A DNA stretch of 64,000 nucleotides, from NCBI GenBank assembly GCA_020310875.1, contig CM035407.1, forward strand, positions 69,902,158 through 69,966,157, in the 5' to 3' direction. Position numbers and translations under genes: made by a program. Origin of the DNA: Ceratopteris richardii. Lineage: Eukaryota; Streptophyta; Polypodiopsida; Polypodiales; Pteridaceae. Positions 35,641 through 47,533 of this stretch are shown here, piece after piece. Within the stretch, counting starts at the first letter, position 1, and each line of letters starts with the position of its first letter. A model generated the notes under the pieces. It saw only the letters and a list, made by a program, of their open reading frames with translations, searched no databases and was not told the DNA's origin.

Positions 35641-36462
35641 TTTTTTCTACCTACACATAGGTCTATTGACATTCATGATGAACATGTATGGCAGGATTTA
35701 GATTCTCAGATGGATGCACATGTAGAGCATGTGGATGCTCATGATACTTATACAGAGCATTATTTTGTTGAACATGTGGATGATCATGTGGATCATACTT
35801 TGAATGATCATTTGGATGCTTTAGAACATGATGTGGATGCTCATGTAGAGCATTGCCATGATACTGAGTCAAAGTTTGATCATCAGTTTGATCTTGGTGT
35901 TGATGTTGTGCGGCTAGCTCATATGGAGCATGATGATACACTTGGTGTGGTAGAGCATGATAGCTCATATGATACACAGTGTATGCCAGAGCATACTAGC
36001 TCTCAAGGTGCATAGCTGGACACATCCTTGGTTGATAGAATGAGTGATTTAGATGTTGATGAGTCAGCGATCATGCACTCATTCTTGGATTCGCTCATGC
36101 CAGATGTTGACACAAAAATGTCAGGACATGTTGGTCTTGATGATGGTGCTTTGGATGCCTTGGATATAGGCATGGTTGACATGCTTAGGTTAGCTATGAT
36201 AGCACATGTTTCATCAGCATTTGGGAGTCTGATGTACGATTTGTTATGCTCAAGATCAGATATTGCAGTTGCTATTGGAGCATTTGCACTTGGAGTTGTG
36301 AGTCGTTTGATGATTGACATAGGCATATAGCGAGTGGGAGCTTTGCACAAACTTCATCAGTTCTTGCATCAGTTAGATGTGAGCTCGACTCTTATTGATA
36401 TGATTCTAGAGCAGTTTGAGGTGCATGTATACACCTTGTTTGAGGCAGTTGGTGTAGGCTGA
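35641..36462 (+). CDS. His/Asp-rich unknown protein in Copia-3
   Basis: One frame, with a single TAG at 36013-36015, spans about 270 codons in the place where integrase and RT should be. The first half is packed with His, Asp, Glu and Val in a quasi-repeat (HVEHVDAHD, HVDDHVDH, LNDHLDALEHDVDAHVEH), encoded by repeated GAGCATGTGGATGCTCATG-like words. The second half loses this pattern and has hydrophobic helices (AVAIGAFALGVVSRLMIDI). No known domain is recognised. The His/Asp pattern could bind metal, but that is only a guess. It may equally be an expanded low-complexity linker. Confidence 0.45.
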
Positions 36463-36560
36463 TCCATATGGGTTGAAATCCGGACTCTTCTTGTACATTA
36501 TTGTATAGTCATACATCATTCTTTGTATGTGGTACCACTTATGGTTACATTAAGCCTTAA

Positions 36561-36569
36561 GTGGGAGAT
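36561..36569 (+). promoter_or_regulatory. Copia-3 polypurine tract
   Basis: GTGGGAGAT immediately before the 3' LTR; shorter than in the other copia elements here. Confidence 0.6.
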
Positions 36570-36758
36570 TGTTTGGGATGTAAGGGTCACGTAACCTTAC
36601 CCCTATATTCATATATATACATAATTTATAGAGCATTTCCTCAAGATAGATCATTATGTGAGTTTCAAGGCTGCCATGCATCTGTGTGCGTCTCTCCTCT
36701 CTTCTCTCTCCCTCCATTTTCTCCTTTCTCCTCTTGTTCTGCACACCAAAGCTCTTCA
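36570..36758 (+). repeat. Copia-3 3' LTR
   Basis: Begins TGTTTGGGATGTAAGGGTCA and ends AAAGCTCTTCA, followed by AAGAA. Matches 33403-33675 apart from the TA tract and scattered substitutions. Confidence 0.88.
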
Positions 36759-36763
36759 AAGAA

Positions 36764-37929
36764 TAAGAAAATCAAAAAGAAAAAAATTCCAATGAATAAA
36801 ACCCACCCTCTGCCCAAAGTCTTGCAGGGGCATGCATTAGCCTGCAATGCAAAAGGAGGTCCCGAAAGAGGTGAACAAAGATTAATCACAGGGCATTTGA
36901 AGCATCAACGAAAAGACAAAAACAGATGCAATTCTAACCGAATGGTGCATGTGGTGAAAAAAAGTAAACATGCTTCAACAATACAACACGGCCAGATGTG
37001 TGAGAACAAAGATTTATTAGAAGGACAAAAGTTAGAAAGAGGTAAAGGCTGAAAAGAAAAAAAGAGTGACTAAGATAATCACATTCTTAGCCACTAGGTA
37101 CATGCGGTGGAAAAGAGTTAAATAGGTAGCAAGGATAACTTAGCCACCCTCAGATATGAATGTACGGAATACCAAGGGGACGACGGAAGCATTGGACTTA
37201 GGATCGGATAAAGTAACAAATTGTCTGAAAGTCCTAACTATCTCGTCGATCGTTGGGTGCGTGTATTGAAAGAACAATATGCAAATCTCAGACAAGAAGC
37301 AAAGCCTATCAAGGGATGACAGAGACAAAGAGGGGGAGAGTGTTGCACAGTAAAGAAGCATAGAAAAGGGAGCCCCAAAGATTTTCAAATTTTGAGCATA
37401 AATTTTCTTCTTCAAATTCTTATGAAATACCTCATGAAACTATGTAAATGCACTAGAGGAGTCCTCTAGATGCATAACCTCCCACTATTGTAACATAATC
37501 CTTGTAACATAGTAGGAATTTGGTCCTTTTTAATAAAAGTGTCAGTCTCTTGTGTGAAAGGACCAATTTTAGGACACATCTATATAAGTCACTTGGTGAT
37601 TCTTGTAAAAAACTTTTTGCCATTATGAGAACTAAAAATGAATTTCGAATTTGCCTCTTTCCTGCTGATTATCTTCTTCTCCAAGATCTTGTGTGTGTAG
37701 TATGCTTGAAATGTGTGTATAGGACTATTGTCTACCCCATCCCTCCATGTTTGAACTGTTATAGTGCATGTGTAAGACTTGAGGAGTTGTGGAGCAGGTG
37801 TTGGTGTTTCTCACCATTCACTATTTTGCTCATAATTTGAAGTACCTTTTTCATATTCAACTAGAAATATGACCATTAGATGCGTCTTCTTGAGAGCTTA
37901 GAAATGAATCCAATATTAATAAAAAATAG
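36764..37929 (+). other. Tat-like 3' end and possible LTR fragment
   Basis: Decayed coding-like sequence leads to CTATCAAGGGATGACAGAG and a purine tract AAAGAGGGGGAGAG, immediately followed by TGTTGCACAG at 37341. This is the same layout as the 3' end of Tat-B, so an LTR probably starts at 37341. A CTATATAAG box lies near 37580. The far end of this LTR is not identified, and the small plus frame at 37520-37840 is unassigned. Confidence 0.4.
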
Positions 37930-37961
37930 ATTCTGCTAATCTTGTGTAGGAAGAAGAATGG

Positions 37962-38700
37962 GTGTTTACTACTATTTGTAGTTTTGACCCATCTTTTCAT
38001 GAGCAGTGCATGTCTGCAGTAGACTTAGATGTTCGGTACTTTGATAGTGGGGCGACCAAACATATTACCTTGCAGCACAGTTTCTTCTCTTCACTCAAGC
38101 GTGCCCCTAAAGGAAATACTATTACATGCACCAACAACTCCTCCTATTCTGTTATGGGAGTTGGTAAGATCATTTTGACTACTACTGATGGTAGTTCTTT
38201 CACTTTGTTAGATGCTTTGTTTGTGCTAGGGATCAAGAAAAATCTGTTATTAGTCTCTGCATTAGCCAACATTGGCTTGGTTGTGAAATTTATTGATGAT
38301 AGATGTACAATTCATTATCTTTCAAATGGCGATGTCATTATTGCTTCTAGCATTTTATGTCGTGGGCTGTATAAGCTCATAGACTATGAAAGATCTGTAA
38401 ATGATTTGGCATGTACAATACATGATTCTCAGGCTATGTCAGATGCAAAGCTTTGGCATGCACACTTTGGTCATCTGAATTTTGCTAGTTTGGTATGCCT
38501 ACAGAAATCTAAAATGGCGTCCTCTTTGCCCAAACTTGAGGTCCTCTTTGCCCAAAATTGAGGTCCTCTTTGCTAGTTTGGTATGCCTACAGAAATCTAA
38601 AATGGCGTCCTCTTTGCCCAAAATGCAGCGTTCTTCCTTTCCAAAAGATGGTTTAGTTTGGGCTACTCAGAAATTGTAGCTTGTACATAGTGATGTCTTT
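37962..38700 (+). pseudogene. Copia-5 protease and pre-integrase
   Basis: Keeps the active site RYFDSGATKHIT and LWHAHFGHLNFASL. From 38483 an approximately 85-bp segment is tandemly duplicated (GCTAGTTTGGTATGCCTACA occurs at about 38483 and 38570), disrupting the zinc region. Confidence 0.8.
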
Positions 38701-38742
38701 GGTCCTATGTAGACACTTTCTTTTGGGAAATATCTTTACTTC

Positions 38743-39500
38743 ATGACTTTCATCGATGATTTTTCCAAGCATGCATGGGTATATCCATTGAAGGCAAAGT
38801 CCGAAGTGTTTATGTGCTTTAAACAGTTTTTGGTTTTGGCTAAAAATCTGTCAGCATGTAAAATGGGCACCCTCCATTTTGATCGAGGAGGGGAATATAT
38901 GTCTTCTGACTTTAATGCATTTCTGGATGAACGTGGGATAAAACATCAAGTGTATAGTGCCGTGTACACCTCAACAGAATGGAGTTGTTGAATGAAAGAA
39001 CGTCACTCATGGAGATGGTGAGGTGTATGGTCAACAGTCAGGCTTTACCACATAGTTTTTGGCTTGAGGCTATTATGTGTGCATCATATGTATTGAACAC
39101 GTGTCCCACTAAAGTGCCGTAGTCTATCACTCCATATGAGTCTTGGTATGGTTGCAAGCCATCTGTTGCTCATTTGCATGTTTTTGGTTATTTGGCATAT
39201 GCATTATTGCCTGAACAACATAGTAAAAAATTGGATGATAAAGTAGTAAAATGTATTTTTGTTGGGTACAATTATGAAAGTAAAGGCTATCGTCTGTGTC
39301 ATCCACAAACTAAACACATTCTAGTTAGCTGTGATGTTGTTTTTGTGGAAGATGCTATTCAACCATTGCTTTCATGTACTAAGGAGACATCTGTTAGCTC
39401 CAAAGACATGTATGATACTTTGTTGCCTCTTTTTACAGGTGCACCGTCTAGTGTTGGTCCTAATGAGGCAACTTCTCAACCTTTGTAGGTTTCATGTGAT
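38743..39500 (+). pseudogene. Copia-5 integrase remnant
   Basis: Begins MTFIDDFSKHAWVYPLKAKSEV, with HFDRGGEYMSSDF holding the second catalytic Asp. A frameshift near 38945 disrupts the region of the catalytic Glu. The frame at 39174 resumes with VKCIFVGYNYESKGYRLCHPQ. Confidence 0.75.
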
Positions 39501-41260
39501 GATGCAGATCATTCCATGTCTCATGCAGATTTACATGATGCACTTGTTCATGAGAGAACCGATATTGAGCAGCTGAAAACTATGCCAAAATGGTTGGCAC
39601 AGATCTTGCATGACAACAAATTAGATGCACCTTTGTCATATCATACTCGATCAGGCTCTCATAGTGCCTCTTTTGCATCAGATTGCTATGCTATGGTTGC
39701 CTCTAGTCTCTTGTTGATGAGACTTAACTTGTTTCATTTGATGAAGCACAAAATTTTGAACATTCGAGGGATGCAATGCAATCTCAATATGATGCTATCA
39801 TGAGAAATGGTACCTGGTTTTTATGTGCCTTGCCTCCTAGCAAGAAGGCCATTCGCACTAAGTGGGTATACAAGCTGAAGTGTAAATCTGATGAAATAGT
39901 TGAGAGGTATAAAGCTAGGCTTGTTGCAAAGGGTTATGCATAGGAAAGAGGCATTGATTTTGATGGAACCTTTGGTCCTACTTTCCAAATGACTACTGTT
40001 CGTAGCATTTGTGTACTTGCAGCTCATCATGGTTGGAATGTGCATCCGCTGGACATTAAAACAAAATTTTTGAATGGCGACTTGCATGAAGAAGTGTATG
40101 TTTTTCAGCCCTGTGGCTTTGTGTAGAAAAGGCATGAAAACTTAGTGTGTAGGTTAAAGAAGGCATTATATGATTTGAAGCAAGCACCACATGCTTGGTA
40201 TGAAAAGATACATGCCTATCTCATTGCACATGTTTTTGAGAAAAGTCCAACTGAAAGCACCTTATATGTTAAGCATGCTAATGATGTGCTTTTGATCATT
40301 GTGGTGTACATTGATGACATGCTGCTCATTGGCCCTCATGACACAATATTGCCGATTTTAAGGTTGATTTGCATGCCTCATTTGAGATGTTTGATTTGGG
40401 GCATTTGCATCACTACTTGGGCATTCAATTTATGCAAGTTGATGGTGGAATGTATTTGTGTCAAACGAAATATATTGACACATTATTGCATAATTTTGGC
40501 CTTGAAGAGTGTAAGCCTATTGCCACCCCGATGTAGACATGTTTATGATTGAGTCTTCATGATCCTAGAGATGCATTTGATGTTGTTCTCTATCAGCAGG
40601 TTGTTGGATGCTTGATTTACTTATGCATTACTTGGCCAGATATTCAATTTGCTATCTCATAGATGAGTAGGTTTGTGCATTGCCCAAGTGTCAAGCATTG
40701 GCAGGCGGTTAAGCGCATCTTTCAGTACTTGAGTGGTACCCGACTACTTGGATTGTTTTATCCCAAGGGGGGATCACTACCGCCAGATTTGCATTCTTTT
40801 TCTGATAGTGATTGGGCTGGTTGCTATGACACTTGTGTGTCCACTAGTGGCTTTTGCTTCATGCTTGATAGCTCTTGTATATCTTGGTTGAGCAAGAGAC
40901 AACCTATTGTGGCAACTTCCAATTGTGAGGCTGAGTATAGGGAAGCTTTCACAGTGATTGTTGAGTGTGTGTGGCTCAGACGCCTTATGGTTGATTTGGG
41001 TGTTGGTCAGTCTTCTGCGGCCACCATCTTCATTGACAGTCAGAGTGCATTGGCAGTTGCAAGGAACCCTGTGTTCCATGCTCACACTAAGCACATTGAG
41101 GTGCATTATCATTATGTCAGGGAGAGGTTCTTTGCTGGGGAGATGAGCTTGGCATATGTGCCCACATAGGAGAACATTGTAAACCTTTTTACAAAGGATC
41201 TACCTAGGGAGAAGTTTGAAGCTTTCCACAAAGCTTTGGGCTTACTTCCTTTTGTGGATT
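39501..41260 (+). pseudogene. Copia-5 reverse transcriptase and RNase H remnant
   Basis: Parallel to Copia-4 46290-62190 once Tat-B is removed. RT box IDDMLLIG lies near 40310, and YDLKQAPHAW near 40170. RNase H (40663-41169) is well kept: SDSDWAGCYDTCVSTSG, ATSNCEAEYREAF, FIDSQSALAVARNPVFHAHTKHIEVHYHYVRE. It shows the uninterrupted state of the RNase H site into which Tat-B jumped in Copia-4. Confidence 0.8.
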
Positions 41261-41334
41261 GATTCCACATAGCTTGGAACTTCCTTATACATGAGTGCCA
41301 ACTCCTTGTTCACTGCATCACTCCCAAGGGGATT

Positions 41335-41564
41335 TGTTGATATATTTAGGTAGTGATGTGTGTGAACACTCTAGGACCGCCAAGGCACTCTTTTCCCTCT
41401 TTAGGAGGTTTTTTTCCCTGGCTTGTATATACGCCTATTGCCCTAACGTGCTGCTTACCTTTGTACATTCTAGTGGTAATACATTCAATATTGTGTGTTT
41501 TGCTCCAAGCTTCTTCTTCTTCCTTGTGCTGTTTGCATGCTTCCATAGATGTCTATCTCCAAGA
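41335..41564 (+). repeat. Copia-5 3' LTR
   Basis: About 230 bp starting TGTTGATATATTTAGGTAGT, matching 62265-62498. The terminal CA has become GA (CTCCAAGA). Confidence 0.8.
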
Positions 41565-43530
41565 GAGCCATTGAGGAAGGCAACCAAGGTGGAACAAGGT
41601 ACCATTGAGGAGGTGTTGCATGCCGACAGAAGGTGGCCCTTCCTCCAACCCTATTGGAAGCTTGAGTGCACGCTGTGCAAAAGAGCAAGCTACTGGAGAG
41701 GGTGGAGTTTCGGTATAGAGAAGGTTGACTACACGAGGAATTTTGGTATTTTGAATACTTGTGTGTGTGTGTGCTTTTTGGGTTTAAGCACTCTACACAA
41801 AGAAAATCTTGTCTTATTCTAGATACATTCATTGCATTTTCCATTTTAATCAAGATACAAAAGCTTTCAGTGCAAGTGTTTTACGTCTTCTTCATCATCC
41901 TTCTCCTACAAACACTCAAGTCCCTTTCAACTAAAGAATTCCCCAACAGAAGTTATATGGATTCTACTTATTATATTTTCTATATAATAATGAGCTATTA
42001 CATGGTTAAACATGTGATACTAGCCACATTGTGCTTGGTATATAGATGAATTTAATGTGGCCTACATTTTGCCTAGTAGGTGAAGGATCATGAAGATGTG
42101 AACATTGCTTACTTGTTGAAAAGTGTCTCATAATTTTTGTAAAAAAAGAACCCCTATGTTCAAAAGGATAATTATTTCTTAATAATTTATGGTTTTTTAT
42201 TTTAAAATAGAGATGCATGCTTGTTTTTTTATATATGGGCTTACAAATTATCTTTCATGATAACTTTTGTAAAAAGGAGTAGACCATCTTATCACTTTTC
42301 TTAAAAAAGTGTATCCTTGGAGAATGAAAGGTATCTTTAAATGAATGGGGAGAGATTGTACCCAATAGTCTATAAGGTCTCTATGTCTATCTATACACTC
42401 TATTACTTCTTCCATGTGCTTTTTTCTTGACATTTTCTATGTTATGTTATCTGCAAGTCTACACATGGACCTCTTATTGTTTGACATCTACACATCTACA
42501 CATGAAAGCCATTTTACAACATTGTTCTACCCACTAATACCAATCTTTCATTGATCTTTAGCCCAAATACATGATGTATATAGTCCTTGTATAACGTTTC
42601 TATTGAAAATGAAAGATGAGAAGCTAAAGGTTTGAAGAGTGCAAAGAAGGAGGATCAATTAAATAAGTAATCTTTTGTTAATAATTTTACGAATGATTCA
42701 ATATATTTTGTAATAACGAGGAAAACTTGATGTTATAATCATGTATTCTCATTTAGAATAATTATGTAAAAGATAAGTCACCTTAAAAACAACTTGTATT
42801 TAGCCTAGTAGCTTTTTAAGATTTTGAGAGGACATTCAAGGAAAAAAAATCCATTCACTTGAGTATGCAAGTGAGTGAATTTACTGTTAAACGCGAGTTT
42901 GCCGTCAGAACGCGTTTAAACTCTATTCGGGTTCTTGGGAGTGGAAGGGGTTTGAATAATCAGAGGCCCTATACTTGATTTTCCCAAATAATCACTTCAC
43001 ATGACAATTTGTTCATCGACTCTGCTAATCAAACTTACTAACAGAAAACTCAGACTCGTTCCTTACAGACTTACTATTCTGATTTGCTCACTCATAGAGT
43101 ATCGACTCATACACAAATTAAAACTTCTCAGTAACCGGCGTACAAAGTGAATGCCATTGTAACACAGATTTACTGTAAACAACTTACAGAACAGTGATTC
43201 AATATTTCACTTAATGTAAACATTATCGTAACTCAATCTGTAACGCATAGATACAGATAATCAAACACAACAGAAAGACACAATATGACTCAGAGTTATG
43301 AAACCACAACACTTCGATACTACAAAGACATATCGCCCAGACAGATAGTTTGGCGATCTACTGGTCGTCCCCGAAAGTGTCTTTTCATTGCTTTATAAAA
43401 AGGTTACAACTCGTCGCAGTGACTTCTCAGTTCGTGCGAAATATGAAAAGGAAAAAGGATTTTACAGTTGCCAATCCGGCGGCTTACACTGGCACGCACG
43501 GTGGACTTGAACCGGCAGGTATACAAAAGT
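41565..43530. other. AT-rich region without a supported gene
   Basis: No coding match is recognised. A (GT) run lies near 41760-41775. On the minus strand a TTTCGGGGACGACC box near 43365-43380 resembles the pre-polypurine box of the Tat elements, which would place the 3' LTR of Tat-C somewhere between here and about 41.9 kb, but no LTR boundary was found. Confidence 0.35.
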
Positions 43531-44119
43531 CTATGGCTCATCGATTATACCCTCTAAATACATAGTTCTAGCTAACCTAAATGTCCGAGCAATTTTCTTT
43601 TTCAATGACTCTAACATCTGTTTGAGGACTTCGGGTTCTACTAACTGAGCATCAGTTCTTACTGAACTGGTGGCAATAACCTGGCTCATCAAAAGTTTTG
43701 CTTGTGTCTGCAGAAAAGCTTCCTTTAAATAAAATTCATTTGATAAAGCCACATCACAACTGACTTTCATGTCTGCAATCTGTTTATCTATTCTTGATAG
43801 TCTTTCTGCTTGAGCTCCAAGTTGATTTTCTTGTCTTTCCAATTCTTGATTTTGAAACTAGATGGTCCTGTAATATGCATCACACTCTCTTCTTATCCCT
43901 GGTATCTCCTTCTGTAGTTGAGCGACCAGCATCATGTGGCTTTTAAGAGAAGCATTGGATTCAAATAGGTTTGCATTTGCAAACTCTAGCTCTGTATTGG
44001 TTTGCTTTAATAAAGTCGTCATTCCCTGTCCTTTCTGTACTGCTTCATCCAGTTGTGCTCTAGTTTCTTCTAACAAATTTCCCAGTGCTATGCGGGCATC
44101 TTCCTTATCTTGGACTAAC
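43531..44119 (-). pseudogene. Tat-C accessory gene, coiled-coil end (downstream of insertion)
   Basis: Minus-strand coiled coil in two adjoining frames (44076-43858 and 43842-43531) with heptads such as LEETRAQLDEAV and LSRIDKQIADMKV. It is the direct continuation of 64000-62499. When Copia-4 and one CTAAC copy are removed, the reading frame crosses the junction unbroken. A stop at about 43858-43860 separates the two open pieces. Confidence 0.65.
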
Positions 44120-44221
44120 TGTTGATATATTTAGGTAGTGATGTGTGTGAACACACTAGGACTGCTGGGGCACTTTTTTCCCTCTTTAGGAGGTTTTTTT
44201 CCCCCGGCTTGTATATACGCC
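44120..44221 (+). repeat. Copia-4 5' LTR, truncated
   Basis: TGTTGATATATTTAGGTAGT... matches the first 100 bp of 62265-62498, then stops at TATATACGCC, where gag sequence begins. Confidence 0.85.
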
Positions 44222-45106
44222 AAGATCAGTCCGGGGGAAGATCAATCCAGGCAGAACAGGTCCATTATGCGAGTTGCAGATCAAGCTTTCCTGGCTAGTC
44301 AGAAGGGCAAAGGAAAATGGGGGTCTTCTACTAGTAAGCAGAAATCTGCAAATGCTGCACAATCGAAGAACCAGGATAAAGATGAGAAGAAATCAGAAAA
44401 GCAGAAATTGTTTTGCAAGTACTATAAAGGAAATGATCATATCATAAAGAACTGTCCAAAATTGGCTGCTAAAGAGGCAAAGAAGAAAGAGGCTGGAATG
44501 GTTGTTGCAGAGGCCTCTACACCAAAAACAGAGTCTGCAAATCTTGTGCAGGAAGAAGAATGGGCGTTTACTACAGTCTGCAGTTTTGACCCATCTTCTC
44601 ATGATGAGTGCATGTGTGCAGTAGACTCAGATGTTTGGTATTTTGACAGTGGAGCAACCAAACATATTACCTCGCAACGCAGTTTCTTCTCTTCACTCAA
44701 GCTTGCCCCTACAAGGAATACTGTTACATGTGCCAACAACTCCTCTTATCTTGTTATGGGAGTTGGTAAGATCATTTTGACTACAGCTGATGGTAGTTCT
44801 TTCACTTTGTCAGATGCTTTATTTGTGCCAGGGATCAAAAAGAACCTGTTATCAGTTTCTGCATTAGCCAAGATTGGCTTGGTTGTGAAATTTGTTGATG
44901 ACAGGTGTACAGTTCATGATCTCTCAAATGGCGATGTGATTATTGCTTCTGGCATTCTATGTCGTGGGCTGTATAAGCTCATAGACTATGAAAGATCTGT
45001 GAATGATTCGACATGTGCAGTTCATGATTCTCAGGCTATGTCAGATGCAAAGCTTTGGCACGCACGCTTTGGTCATCTGAATTTTGCTAGTTTGCTATGC
45101 CTGTAG
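44222..45106 (+). pseudogene. Copia-4 gag C-terminus, protease and pre-integrase
   Basis: The open frame begins inside the LTR remnant (44138) and passes into gag. The knuckle reads CKYYKGNDHIIKNC, with Tyr for the second Cys. The protease active site WYFDSGATKHIT is intact, followed by LFVPGIKKNLLSVSAL and LWHARFGHLNF. It ends at a TAG (45104-45106); the integrase zinc region follows with a frameshift before 45304. Confidence 0.85.
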
Positions 45107-45303
45107 AAATCTGAAATGGTGTCCTCTTTGCCCAAACTTGAGGCACCTGGAAAACATGTTTGTGAAGGCTGTATTTTGGGCAAAATGTAGCGTTCCTCCT
45201 TTCCAAAAGATGGTTCAGTTCGGGCTACGCAGAAATTGCAGCTTGTACATAGTGATGTCTGTGGTCCTATGCAAATCCCTCTTTTGGAAATTACCTTTAC
45301 TTC

Positions 45304-47112
45304 GTGACTTTCATTGATGATTTTTCCAGGCATGCATGGGTATATCCACTCAAAGCAAAGTCCGAAGTGTTCATGTGCTTCAAACAGTTTTTGGTTTTGG
45401 CTGAAAATCTGTCAGCATGTAAAATGGGCACCCTCCGTTCTGATCGAGGGGGGGAATATATGTCTTCAGATTTTAATGCATTTCTGGCTGAACGTGGGAT
45501 AAAACACCAGTGTACAGTACCGTATACACCTCAACAGAATGGAGTTGCTGAACGAAAGAACAGGTCACTCATGGAGATGGCGAGGTGCATGGTCAAGAGT
45601 CAGGCTTTACCACATAGTTTCTGGCTTGAGGCTGTCATGTGTGCAGCATATGTACTGAAGAGCTGTCCCACTAAAGCACTGCAATCTATCACTCCATATG
45701 AGGCTTGGCATGACCGCAAGCCATCTGTTGCTCATCTGCATGTTTTTGGTTGTTTGGCATATGCATTAGTGCCTGAACAACATCACAGAAAATTGGATGA
45801 TAAGGCAGTAAAATGTATTTTTGTTGGGTACAGTTCTGAAAGTAAAGGCTATCGTCTGTATCATCCACAGACTAAATGCATTCTGGTTAGTCGTGATGTT
45901 GTATTTATGGAAGATGCTGTTCAGCCATTGCTTTCATGTACTAAGGAGACATCTGTTAGCTCCAAAGACATGTATGATACTTTGATGCCTCTTTTTACAG
46001 GTGGGCAGTCTAGTGCTGGTCCTGATGAGGCAACTTCTCAACCTTTGCAGGTTTCATATGATGATGCAGATCATTCCATTTCTGATGCAGATTTACATGA
46101 TGCACTTGTTGATGAGAGAGCTGATATTGAGCAGGCAAAAACTATGCCAAAATGGCTGGTGCAAACTTTGCGTGACAGCAAATTAGATGCACCTTTGTCA
46201 TATCGTACTCATTCAGGCTCTCATAGTGCCTCCTTTGCATCAGATTGCTATGCTATGGCTGCGTCTAGTCTCTGTGATGAGAATGAGCCTGTTTCTTTTG
46301 ATGAAGCACAGAATTCAGAAAATTGGATGGCTTCTATGCAATCTGAATATGGTGCTATAATGAAGAATGGTACATGGTCTTTATGTGACTTGCCTCTAGG
46401 CAAGAAGGCTATTGGCACTAAGTGGGTATACAAGCTGAAGGGTAAACCTGATGGTACAGTTGACAGGTATAAGGCTAGGCTTGTTGCAAAGGGTTATGCA
46501 CAGGAAAGAGGCATTGATTTTGATGAGACCTTTGCACCTACATGTCGTATGACTACTGTTCGGAGCATCTGTGCACTTGCAGCCCATCATGGTTGGAATG
46601 TACACCAGTTGGACATTAAAACTGCATTTCTAAATGGTGATTTGCATGAAGAAGTGTATGTTTCTCAGCCCCATGGCTTTGTGCAGAAAGGGCATGAAAA
46701 CCAGGTTTGCAAGTTAAAGAAGGCATTATATGGTTTAAAGCAAGCACCACATGCTTGGTATGAGAAGATACATGCCTATCTGGTTGCACATGGTTTTGAG
46801 AACAGTCCAACTGAAAGCACCTTATATGTTAAGCGTGCTAATGATGTGCTTCTGACCATTGTTGTCTATGTTGATGACATGCTGCTCACTGGTCCTATTG
46901 AGACACATATTGCTGATTTTAAGGCTGATTTGCATGCCTCATTTGAGATGTCTGATTTGGGGCATTTGCATCACTATTTGGGCATTCAGTTTATTAAGTT
47001 GATGGTGGAATGGCTTTGTGTCAAACGAAATATATTGACACATTATTGCAGTGTTTTGGCCTTGAAGACTGTAAGCCTATTGCCACTCCTATGGAGACAG
47101 GTTTACGATTGA
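45304..47112 (+). pseudogene. Copia-4 integrase and reverse transcriptase
   Basis: A 602-residue clean frame. Integrase core: TLRSDRGGEYMSSDF (Asp) and TPQQNGVAERKNRS (Glu), then VKCIFVGYSSESKGYRLYHPQ. RT: WVYKLKGKPDGTVDRYKARLVAKG, QLDIKTAFLNGDLHEEVYV, YGLKQAPHAW and VVYVDDMLLTG near residue 520. A one-base deletion near 46990 shifts the frame at HHYLGIQF, and the last residues of this frame are not genuine. The first integrase Asp lies at or just before the frame start. Confidence 0.9.
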
Positions 47113-47533
47113 GTCTTCATGATGCTGGAGATGCATTTGATGCTGTTCTCTATCAGTAGGCTGTTGGATGCTTGATTTACTTATGCATTACTCAACCAGA
47201 CATTCAGTTTGCTGTCTCACAGATGAGCAGGTTTATGCATTGCCCAGGAGTCACGCATTGGAAGGCGGTTAAGCGCATCTTTCGCTACTTGAGTGGTACT
47301 CGGCTACTTGGGTTGTTTTATCCCAAGGGGGGATCACTACCGCCAGATTTGCATGCTTTTTCTGACTCAGATTGGGCTGGTTGCTATGACACTCGTGTGT
47401 CCACCAGTGGTTTTTGCTTCATGCTTGGTAGCTCATGTATATCTTGGTTGAGCAAGAAGCAGCCTACTGTGGCCACTTCCAGTTGTGAGGCGGTGTATAG
47501 GGCAGCTTTCACAGTGACTAATGAGTGTGTGTG
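47113..47533 (+). pseudogene. Copia-4 RNase H, part 1
   Basis: After the shift, RT end and RNase H continue through SDSDWAGCYDTRVSTSG and ATSSCEAVYRAAF until Tat-B interrupts at TNECV. A TAG lies near 47158. The remainder of the domain is at 61897-62190. Confidence 0.85.

Larger units (their letters stand above)
33403..36758 (+). mobile_element. Copia-3: short non-autonomous LTR element
   Basis: A 3.36-kb element with LTRs of 273 and 189 bp, target duplication AAGAA (33398-33402 and 36759-36763), a tRNA-iMet-like primer site and a polypurine tract. The interior keeps a decayed copia gag start, a knuckle, and a protease to pre-integrase stretch. It has no integrase core, RT or RNase H. Instead it carries an unusual His/Asp-rich frame. 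Movement would have needed proteins in trans. It inserted just downstream of the Tat-A polypurine region. Confidence 0.88.
37930..41564 (+). mobile_element. Copia-5: 5'-truncated copia copy related to Copia-4
   Basis: Closely related to Copia-4 through all of pol and the LTR, but the match starts abruptly at about 37930 inside the gag-protease linker. Its 5' LTR, primer site and gag are absent. The 3' LTR (41335-41564) is present. Many in-frame stops and shifts indicate an older copy than Copia-4. Confidence 0.8.

Noticed and set aside
35663..35977. A His-rich minus-strand frame opposite the Copia-3 His/Asp ORF
   Set aside because: Mirror of the near-palindromic GAGCATG/CATGCTC words on the other strand; the plus strand matches the element orientation and continues the pre-integrase reading.
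41295..41822. A 175-residue plus-strand frame
   Set aside because: Runs across the Copia-5 polypurine tract and LTR into flanking DNA; no domain.
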